Below, piece after piece: positions 32,785 through 38,557 of a stretch of DNA of 38,557 nucleotides. Within the stretch, counting starts at the first letter, position 1. Each line of letters opens with the position of its first letter. The stretch is taken from positions 1 to 38,557 of the forward strand of contig JAJYUU010000032.1 of assembly GCA_021792405.1 (NCBI GenBank). The letters are read 5' to 3'. The notes under the pieces are model-generated. The model was not told the DNA's origin and ran no database searches. It saw only the letters and a program-made list of their open reading frames with translations. The DNA is from Actinomycetes bacterium. GTDB lineage: Bacteria > Actinomycetota > Actinomycetes > Streptosporangiales > Streptosporangiaceae. The position numbers and the translations under genes were made by a program.

Positions 32785-34053
32785 GTGACTGTCGACAACC
32801 GCTTCGCCGGGCACCTGTGGGAGAGGCGCGACGGTGAGTCCCCCGGCATCCGCAGTGAGATAGTCACCGGCCCGGTCGCCGACTGGGCGACAGACTTCTC
32901 GCACACCGAGCCCGAGTGGGCGCAAGACCCGTTTTCGATCCAGGACGATCTGCGGCAGCGCTGCCCGATCGCGCACACCGGCAGGTTCGGCGGCGCCTGG
33001 CTGGCGACCCGCTACGAGGACGTGGCAGCGATCGCCTACGACACCGAGCACTTCTCCTCCCGGTCGGTCATCATGGGAAACTTCCGGCCGCCGCGTGAAC
33101 TGGCGCCGATCGGCGGCTCCCCGCCGATCACCTCCGACCCGCCGTTTCACCGCGCGGCACGCAAGCTGCTGCTCCCGGCGTTCACCAAGGCGGCAGTCAG
33201 CAAGCAGGAGCCGGCGGCCAGGGCGCTGTGCCACTCGCTGATCGATGCGTTCGACGGACGCGATGTCGTGGATGCCGCCGCCGAGTACGCGCAATACATC
33301 CCGATCCGGGTCATCGCCGACATGCTCGGCTTCCCGGCGGGGGACGGGGCACAGTTTCGTGAGTTCGCCAAGAACACCCTCGAAGGCATCAACCTGCCGC
33401 CGGAAGAGCGCGTCACCCGCAAGTCGGCGCTGTTTTACTACCTGTTCGCGCAGGTGCACGACCATCTGGAGAACCCGCGGGATGACCTGACCACATTCCT
33501 GATCAACGCCGACCTGAACGGCCGCAAGCTAGACGTCTCGCACGTCGTCGGCACGATGACGCTGTTGCTCATCGCCGGCATCGACACGACATGGAGCGCG
33601 ATCGGCGCCTCGCTGTGGCATCTGGCCGCCTTCCCGCGGGACCGCGAGCGGTTGGCCGCCGAGCCAGGGCTGCTGCCGGTCGCGATTGAGGAGTTCCTGC
33701 GGGCCTATGCCCCGGTCACCATGGCCCGGCTGGTGAAGCAGGACCTGCACTTCCGCGGGGCCGACATGAAGGCCGACGACTGGGTCCTGCTGTCGTTCCC
33801 GGCGGCGAACCGCGACCCGGCGCAGTTCGAACGGCCGGGTGAGGTGGTCATCGACCGCGAGGTCAACCGGCACGCGGCGTTCGGCCTTGGCATCCATCAC
33901 TGCCTCGGTGCGCGGCTGGCGCGGATGGAGTTGCAGGTAGCGCTTGAGGTGTGGCTGCAGCGAATTCCGAGCTTCAGCCTTGCTGATCCGCCGGCGGTGC
34001 AGTGGTCGGCCGGTCAGGTCCGCGGGCCGCGCGCGCTTGCCCTGCGAATCTGA
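32785..34053 (+). CDS. Cytochrome P450
   Basis: The 422-residue bacterial P450 has the I-helix A-G-I-D-T-T (264-269), an E-E-F-L-R ExxR motif, and the heme loop F-G-L-G-I-H-H-C-L-G-A with Cys373. No membrane anchor, so it is soluble. The substrate is not predictable; a late oxidation of the cluster product is inferred from the linked ferredoxin and its divergence from the biosynthetic operon. GTG 32785 is preceded by AAGGGA. The ORF extends upstream through the ferredoxin but not with a better start. Confidence 0.93.
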   Translation: MTVDNRFAGHLWERRDGESPGIRSEIVTGPVADWATDFSHTEPEWAQDPFSIQDDLRQRCPIAHTGRFGGAWLATRYEDVAAIAYDTEHFSSRSVIMGNFRPPRELAPIGGSPPITSDPPFHRAARKLLLPAFTKAAVSKQEPAARALCHSLIDAFDGRDVVDAAAEYAQYIPIRVIADMLGFPAGDGAQFREFAKNTLEGINLPPEERVTRKSALFYYLFAQVHDHLENPRDDLTTFLINADLNGRKLDVSHVVGTMTLLLIAGIDTTWSAIGASLWHLAAFPRDRERLAAEPGLLPVAIEEFLRAYAPVTMARLVKQDLHFRGADMKADDWVLLSFPAANRDPAQFERPGEVVIDREVNRHAAFGLGIHHCLGARLARMELQVALEVWLQRIPSFSLADPPAVQWSAGQVRGPRALALRI

Positions 34054-34106
34054 AGCGCGCAGCGGATCTGCCGCGGACGGCGCCGCGCCTTGGCAAATGA
34101 CGACGC

Positions 34107-35858
34107 TCAGACCGCCGCGCCGGCGCACCGGGCCGCCACCCGAGGCTGCACGATGTCCTCGATCATCTCGCGCGGGACAGTCATGTCGTCGAACCAGCGG
34201 CCGCCGAACGGACGCCGCACCGGGATGATCTGATCGCTTGAGTAGGCAAGGATCTTCCGGTTGTACGAACGGATCTCATCCCGTAGCGCGGCCGGCAGCT
34301 TGCTGTCGAGTACCAGGGCTCGTTCCATTTCCCCGAGCAGTTGCCGTGTCTCCTCGATGGTCGTCAGTATGGCCTGGCAGAACCAGGTCGGCAGTACCCC
34401 GTACTCGCCCTTGACCTCTACCAGGCGGGCAATTGCCTCGTAGGAGACGTCCTGCAGCTGGCGCCTGTCCAGCCAGCGTGTCTGGTAGTTCAGCCGCCGG
34501 TACCACAGCGGCTCGACCATCGCGCGCCGGTGTTCCTCCAGCGTGCGGTGGAAGATCCGGTAACCATGCTGGTCCGGCTCCTCGAAGAACCGGCATCCTG
34601 GATCAAGGAACGGCACCATCGGGCAGATCAGCGGTAGCGCGTCCCAGCCGCCGAACTTGCGTATCAGCCGCTCGGAGTACGCCACCGTATCCAGCACCGA
34701 CTGCCGGTCCTGGTGCGGCATGCCGATGAAGAACCAGATCATGACGCCCTTCACCCCGGCGTCCAGGGCACGCGGAATCCAGGCCTCCATCTCCGCCATC
34801 GTGTAGGTGCCGCGGCCGGCCGCGGCGCTTATCTTGGGGTCGTGGGATTCCGGGGAGAGCATGATGTAGGCGGTGGTCGACTCGCCCATCTTCTTGAGCG
34901 TATCGGGCGGAGTCAGGTTGAACTGCTCGAAGAAGACGCTGTTGTAGCCAACCTCTTTGACCGCGTCCAGATACTGGTGCATCCGCACCTTGTTTTCTGA
35001 ATAACACTGAAGCGCGTATATCGAGGTGTGCTTCGCGGCTTCGCCCATGGTCCGGAGCTCTTTCACGATGAGCTCGTTGTCCTTCTGGATCAGGGTCTTG
35101 CGGACGCCCATGATGTTGCGGTAGGAGAAGCGCGATCCGCCGCACCAGCCGCAGTCATGCGCGCACCCGGTATTGGGCAGGGTCATGATCAGCTTGGACG
35201 CCGACGGTCCGGCGCCGAGCGTATCGCGGTAGAACGACCAGTCGTTACGCGCGTCGTTGTACCGGGTGGCCGGCTTATGGGTGAAACCGGTCGACTGGAC
35301 CTCTCCGCCGGTCTTGTAGAGCAGATTCGGGATGGAGCTCAGATCCCGGCGGCCTTGCCGGACCCGCCTGACTAGTTCGGCCACCGGTTCCAGGGTGTCG
35401 TAGCCCTGCACCACGACGTCGACGCTCGGGTAGCGGATAAGCTGACTGGCGTAATACGTCGCCGAGATGCCGCCGAAAATGGTCAGCGCATCCGGGTGCG
35501 CTTCTTTCAGGACCGCCGCCAGCTCAATGGCGCCATGACATTGCGTCATCCAGTGCAGGTCGAACCCGAAGATCGGCGCCTCCAGGCGCTCCAGCAGCTT
35601 TCTGACATCCAGGTCGGGATGCATGAGCATCAGCGAGGCGACGTTCACGATCTTCGTGTCGAAACCGTGGTCAGCCAGGTGCTGCTTGATCGAGAACCAG
35701 CCGATCGGGTACATCTCGTATATCGAGGTGACATTGACGCTGTCGCTGTCGCTCAGGTACGCGAACAGCATGTCGTCGCGCTCGCGGAAGTCATAGACGC
35801 TGGGCGCGTGCAGCAGGAAAAGGTCGGCCTCGAGCCGGGACGTTATCTCCTGATTCAT
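34107..35858 (-). CDS. B12-binding-domain radical SAM protein (TIGR04190-like)
   Basis: The 583-residue protein has an N-terminal cobalamin-binding-like Rossmann domain (P-S-V-Y-D-F-R-E and E-M-Y-P-I-G-W at 20-54, I-F-G-F-D-L-H-W, T-I-F-G-G-I-S-A-T) and a radical SAM core with C232-x3-C236-x2-C239 (G-C-A-H-D-C-G-W-C). The opening resembles the Ta0216 family (TIGR04190) as I remember it. Class B enzymes of this type often methylate unactivated carbons, but this subfamily has no firm function. ATG 35858 is preferred (AAGGGG ten bases upstream) over 35888. It converges on the P450 gene, 53 bp away. The 280 bp upstream contain no recognisable cobalamin riboswitch. Confidence 0.88.
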   Translation of the reverse strand: MNQEITSRLEADLFLLHAPSVYDFRERDDMLFAYLSDSDSVNVTSIYEMYPIGWFSIKQHLADHGFDTKIVNVASLMLMHPDLDVRKLLERLEAPIFGFDLHWMTQCHGAIELAAVLKEAHPDALTIFGGISATYYASQLIRYPSVDVVVQGYDTLEPVAELVRRVRQGRRDLSSIPNLLYKTGGEVQSTGFTHKPATRYNDARNDWSFYRDTLGAGPSASKLIMTLPNTGCAHDCGWCGGSRFSYRNIMGVRKTLIQKDNELIVKELRTMGEAAKHTSIYALQCYSENKVRMHQYLDAVKEVGYNSVFFEQFNLTPPDTLKKMGESTTAYIMLSPESHDPKISAAAGRGTYTMAEMEAWIPRALDAGVKGVMIWFFIGMPHQDRQSVLDTVAYSERLIRKFGGWDALPLICPMVPFLDPGCRFFEEPDQHGYRIFHRTLEEHRRAMVEPLWYRRLNYQTRWLDRRQLQDVSYEAIARLVEVKGEYGVLPTWFCQAILTTIEETRQLLGEMERALVLDSKLPAALRDEIRSYNRKILAYSSDQIIPVRRPFGGRWFDDMTVPREMIEDIVQPRVAARCAGAAV

Positions 35859-36115
35859 CAAGCAGAAACCCCTTCTACCATAAATCAAACAATCGCTGGC
35901 GAAACGTCCGCCGCCCGATCCTGCCCGTCGATGGGAGCGTACCTCAGGTCAGGAAAACAGCTGGCAATGACATTGTTTAGGCATGGCACTTCTTGCCCGC
36001 TATGCGGTGCCGGTCAACCGGCCGCAGATTAGGCACGGGAACGAGTGCCAGTAATGAGCGCGACTCGTCCTGAGGACGCTATATTCTGTTCGGCGATGTC
36101 GCTTCCGGCAATTAA

Positions 36116-36148
36116 CGGCTGCTAGCGATCTTCGATCGCTAGCAGCCG
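36116..36148. terminator. Perfect 15-bp hairpin at the tannase-remnant 3' end
   Basis: CGGCTGCTAGCGATC (36116-36130), a TTC loop and its exact complement (36134-36148) form a 15-bp stem with no mismatch. The remnant's TAG lies in the stem. No strong T-run follows, but the stem is symmetrical enough to work on both strands. Confidence 0.6.
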
Positions 36149-36678
36149 CGAGGCTCGCCGTAGCGGCATAGTGGCTGTGCCGGGGTCGCGGCGCCGGTCA
36201 CGGGATCGGTCAGGGCGCCTGGAATGATATCGGGGGCTTTGCCCTTCTCGACCCAGTTGACCTGCGCCGCTGGCGCAGTGCTGAGCGCCCGGCGCGAGGA
36301 ACAGCCTGGCAAAGGAGTCGGTCTGGCTCGGGCCGCCCATCGTGTGCTGCACCTGCCGGTAGTACCTCACCGTGCCCTGCGGGAAGATGAGAGATCTTCG
36401 TCATCACCGCGGCGTCCTGCCGCCTGATGACACCGCAGGGTGTCACGTCGCCCACCAGGGCGTCCGGGTTCCAGTGACACGCCGAGGGATTGATGATGGA
36501 TGGCAGGCGCCATCTCGCAGTAGTACGGCCCGCAGGAGTAGATCGCCCCGCCGGTTCCCTGGAATCGCCCGTTCCACGAGGCAGGGAGCCAGACGTCGGT
36601 GTGGATCGGATTCCCGGCCGGGTCGGTCTGGGTGATGGTGACGTCGCAGAAGGCTGGCAGCCGGAACGCGTAAATTCT
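36139..36678 (-). pseudogene. Tannase/feruloyl esterase family pseudogene
   Basis: Reading leftward, three frames give successive pieces of a tannase/feruloyl esterase: F-C-D-V-T-I-T-Q-T and W-L-P-A-S-W-N-G-R-F-Q-G-T-G-G from the N-terminal region; then, shifted, N-P-D-A-L-V-G-D-V-T-P-C-G-V-I with D-A-A-V-M-T-K-I; then D-S-F-A-R-L-F-L-A-P-G-A-Q-H-C; then, shifted again, V-N-W-V-E-K-G-K-A-P-D and P-L-C-R-Y before TAG. About 180 codons remain of some 500, so the central part with the nucleophilic Ser is deleted. Upstream of 36678 is an in-frame stop. It cannot make an active esterase. Confidence 0.75.
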
Positions 36679-36724
36679 TTAGCCCGAAACGGTGCAATTT
36701 CCTTCGAGATCATGGCCTAGCACA

Positions 36725-36914
36725 GTGCAAGAGCCGGTCACACTCGTTGATCCCTGCGTGCTCCGCGATGTCATCACCGGCGACGAGGAGTGGGGCCGAC
36801 TGGCCGGCCGGACACGTCGCGGCCGCGAACCGCCTGCTAACCCGCGACGCTGGCCGGTATCGGAGTTACTTCCCGACCGTCAGCAGCATCGCGCCCGTTA
36901 CTGGCGAAGCCTGA
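36725..36914 (+). pseudogene. VapC-like PIN-domain pseudogene
   Basis: From GTG 36725 the frame reads V-T-L-V-D-P-C-V-L-R-D-V-I-T-G-D-E-E-W-G, the start of a PIN-domain ribonuclease (V-D-T-N-V-L-x-D type). After a frame change near 36800, H-V-A-A-N-R-L-L-T-R-D-A-G-R-Y-R-S-Y-F-P ends at the TGA 36912-36914, which is the usual C terminus. The middle 60-70 residues with the other acidic residues are missing, so toxin activity is not expected. No clear VapB antitoxin was found upstream. Its stop abuts the stop of the convergent isomerase gene. Confidence 0.62.
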
Positions 36915-37919
36915 CTAGCGGTCGCTGCTGAAGGCCGAGTCGAAGGATGCTTGCGGCGGCTCGAAGTCGAACTGGCGCAGGTAGGTAATCGCCTCGGCGG
37001 CGCCGCGCAGCCGGTCCATGCCGGCGTCCTCCCACTCGACGGAGATCGGGCCGTCGTAGCCGATCGAGTTCAGCATCCGGAAGACGTCTTCCCAGCGGAT
37101 ATCGCCTCGCCCGGCGGAGACGAAGTCCCAGCCTCGCCGCGGGTCGCCCCAGGGCAGGTGCGACCCCAGCCGCCCGTTGCGGCCATCGAGGCGCTTGCGG
37201 GCCTCCTTGCAGTCCGCGTGGTAAATGCGATCGGGGTAGGCGCCCAGGAAAGCGACCGGGTCGAGATCCTGCCAGACGAAATGGCTCGGGTCGAAGTTCA
37301 GGCCGAAGGCCGGTCGGCGGTTCACCGCATCGAGCGCCCGCTGCGTCGTCCAGAAGTCGTAGGCGATCTCGCCGGGGTGCACCTCGTGCGCGAAGCGGAC
37401 GCCTTCGGCGTCGAAGACGTCCAGGATCGGGTTCCACCGGGCGGCGAAGTCGGCATAGCCGGCCTCGATCATGGCCTGCGGCGCTGGCGGGAACATCGCG
37501 ACCGTGTGCCAGATCGACGAGCCGGTGAACCCGACCACGGTGGTCACCCCGAACGCGGCCGCGGCGCGCGCAGTGTCGCACATCCGCGCGGCCGCCCGGC
37601 ACCGTACCCCCTCCGGCTCGCCGTCACCCCAGATGCGGGCGGGCAGGATGCCCCGGTGCCGTTCGTCGATCGGGTGGTCGCAGACCGCCTGTCCGACCAG
37701 GTGATTGGAGATCGCCCAGCAGCGCAAGCCGTATCTGTCCAGCAGCTCGTGCCGCCCGGCCAGGTAGCCAGGCTCGGCCAGCGCGCGGTCGACCTCGAAG
37801 TGGTCGCCCCAGCAGGCAAGCTCAAGGCCGTCGTAGCCCCAGCCGCTGGCCAGTTCGCAGACCTGCGTCAGCGGCAGGTCGGCCCACTGGCCGGTGAACA
37901 GGGTAAAAGGTCGGGACAT
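36915..37919 (-). CDS. Sugar phosphate isomerase/epimerase (TIM barrel, AP endonuclease 2 fold)
   Basis: The 334-residue protein starts with [12 protein letters not shown] and has [35 protein letters not shown] and G-P-I-S-V-E-W-E-D, the metal-binding Glu/His/Asp pattern of the Xylose isomerase-like TIM-barrel family. It probably acts in sugar or inositol catabolism with the neighbouring oxidoreductase. ATG 37919 with GGGAGCC upstream; 18 bp separate it from the upstream gene, so they form an operon. Confidence 0.88.
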   Translation of the reverse strand: MSRPFTLFTGQWADLPLTQVCELASGWGYDGLELACWGDHFEVDRALAEPGYLAGRHELLDRYGLRCWAISNHLVGQAVCDHPIDERHRGILPARIWGDGEPEGVRCRAAARMCDTARAAAAFGVTTVVGFTGSSIWHTVAMFPPAPQAMIEAGYADFAARWNPILDVFDAEGVRFAHEVHPGEIAYDFWTTQRALDAVNRRPAFGLNFDPSHFVWQDLDPVAFLGAYPDRIYHADCKEARKRLDGRNGRLGSHLPWGDPRRGWDFVSAGRGDIRWEDVFRMLNSIGYDGPISVEWEDAGMDRLRGAAEAITYLRQFDFEPPQASFDSAFSSDR

Positions 37920-37937
37920 GTCGGCTCCCACGAAGGT

Positions 37938-38557
37938 TCAGTTGCCTGCTGGCGGAACGGTGATCCACCTGCTATCGCTGGCCGCGCTTTCCTGCACGGC
38001 CGCCAGCACGCGCTGCACCTGCAGGCCGTCGGCGAACGACGGCAGCGGGTCGGCGCTCTCGGCGATCGCGGTGACGAAGTCGGCGGCCTGGTGGCTGAAG
38101 GTGACATCCCAGCCCAGCACGTGGCCGGGCGGCCACCATCCGGACAGGTACGGATGCCCGGGCTCGGTCACCAGGATCCGGGTGAACCCTGCGGTCAGCG
38201 GGTCGCCGGAGTCATCGTGGAATTCCAGCTCGTTGAGCCGCTCGAGGTCGAAGGCGACGCTGCCCAGCGAGCCGTTGACCTCGATCCGCAGCGCGTTCTT
38301 GCGGCCCGCCGCGAACCGTGTCACCTCGAACGAGCCGACAGCGCGGCCCGCACCGAGCCGCGCGGTGAAGACTGCCGCGTCATCTACCGTCACCGGCCCG
38401 GTCTCCGGCTCACCAGCCGCCCGGCCAGGAACCGGGCGCTGTCCGACGAACGTCGTCGTGCTGCCCGAAACGGCGGCAATCAGCTCACCGGTGAGGTACT
38501 GCGCGAGATCGATGAGGTGCGCGCCGAGGTCACCGAGCGCGCCCGAGCCGGCCCGGT
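37938..38557 (-). CDS. Gfo/Idh/MocA family oxidoreductase, C-terminal part; 5' end outside window
   Basis: The frame is open to the right edge of the window, so the start codon is missing. The visible 205 residues include G-S-G-A-L-G-D-L-G-A-H-L-I-D-L-A-Q-Y-L-T-G, the substrate-domain motif of Gfo/Idh/MocA dehydrogenases, followed by the usual beta-sheet domain (S-F-E-V-T-R-F-A-A-G-R-K-N, G-S-L-G-S-V-A-F-D-L). These oxidise sugars or inositols with NAD(P). The internal GTG at 38393 is not the start. It precedes the isomerase gene by 18 bp in the same operon. Confidence 0.88.
   Translation of the reverse strand, partial: RAGSGALGDLGAHLIDLAQYLTGELIAAVSGSTTTFVGQRPVPGRAAGEPETGPVTVDDAAVFTARLGAGRAVGSFEVTRFAAGRKNALRIEVNGSLGSVAFDLERLNELEFHDDSGDPLTAGFTRILVTEPGHPYLSGWWPPGHVLGWDVTFSHQAADFVTAIAESADPLPSFADGLQVQRVLAAVQESAASDSRWITVPPAGN

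Noticed and set aside
35859-36115. Cobalamin riboswitch upstream of the B12 radical SAM gene
   Set aside because: No recognisable B12-box core or expected long conserved structure; only scattered short inverted repeats.
36210-36713. 167-codon minus-strand frame as an intact gene
   Set aside because: Only a short part matches a family (tannase) and neighbouring frames carry the rest, so this is a pseudogene fragment.

Overview
The window is very GC-rich, with GTG/TTG starts beside ATG, tight ATGA/GTGA gene overlaps, F420-type LLM enzymes, a Rv1733c-type membrane protein, an Acg-type nitroreductase and a DUF5999-type protein. Together these point to an actinomycete (Actinomycetota); nothing fixes the genus. 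No tRNA, rRNA, CRISPR array, insertion sequence or phage gene was seen.

Region 1 (1-12.85 kb) looks like a hypoxia/dormancy island. It holds an NDP-forming acyl-CoA synthetase fragment, two CBS-CBS-BON proteins, an XRE/PNPOx protein, an Acg-like nitroreductase, a Rv1733c-like membrane protein, an AdhA-type alcohol dehydrogenase, Hsp20, three universal stress proteins, and a phosphoketolase-acetate kinase pair that would make ATP from sugar phosphates without respiration. Seven 14-bp sites resembling the mycobacterial DosR box (GGGACTWWAGTCCC) lie in the intergenic regions of this island, mostly 60-120 bp upstream of its transcription units. One precedes an unannotated 33-residue membrane peptide (12113-12214). 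dosR/dosS themselves are not in the window.

Region 2 (12.86-22.9 kb) is ordinary metabolism: an operon of acyl-CoA synthetase, MDR-family reductase and LLM oxidoreductase; small DUF6918/DUF5999-like proteins; a translationally coupled sulfurtransferase-SufE pair; divergent denD/denK-like genes for a C4 sugar acid; and a secreted GH76 mannanase-like protein.

Region 3 (22.87-35.86 kb) is the most novel part, a compact biosynthetic cluster I do not recognise. One leftward operon encodes, in order, a PLP decarboxylase, a MurT-like ligase, a GatD-like amidotransferase, an acyl-CoA-dehydrogenase-like flavoprotein, a stand-alone adenylation enzyme, a carrier protein, an LpxL-like acyltransferase, a small membrane protein and a PIG-L-fold protein lacking its metal ligands. 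Divergent from it are a 3Fe-4S ferredoxin and a P450; a B12-binding radical SAM enzyme faces them. The adenylation/carrier/flavoprotein trio resembles the prolyl-to-pyrrolyl carrier system (PltF/PltL/PltE, RedM/O/W), but there is no PKS or multidomain NRPS. The inferred logic is a carrier-bound (possibly pyrrole) acyl group joined to a decarboxylation-derived amine, with one carboxylate possibly amidated by the MurT/GatD pair.

Region 4 (35.9-38.56 kb) starts with a decay zone: a strong hairpin, a tannase/feruloyl esterase pseudogene and a VapC-like PIN-domain pseudogene. It ends in a sugar-phosphate isomerase/epimerase and a Gfo/Idh/MocA dehydrogenase cut by the window edge.
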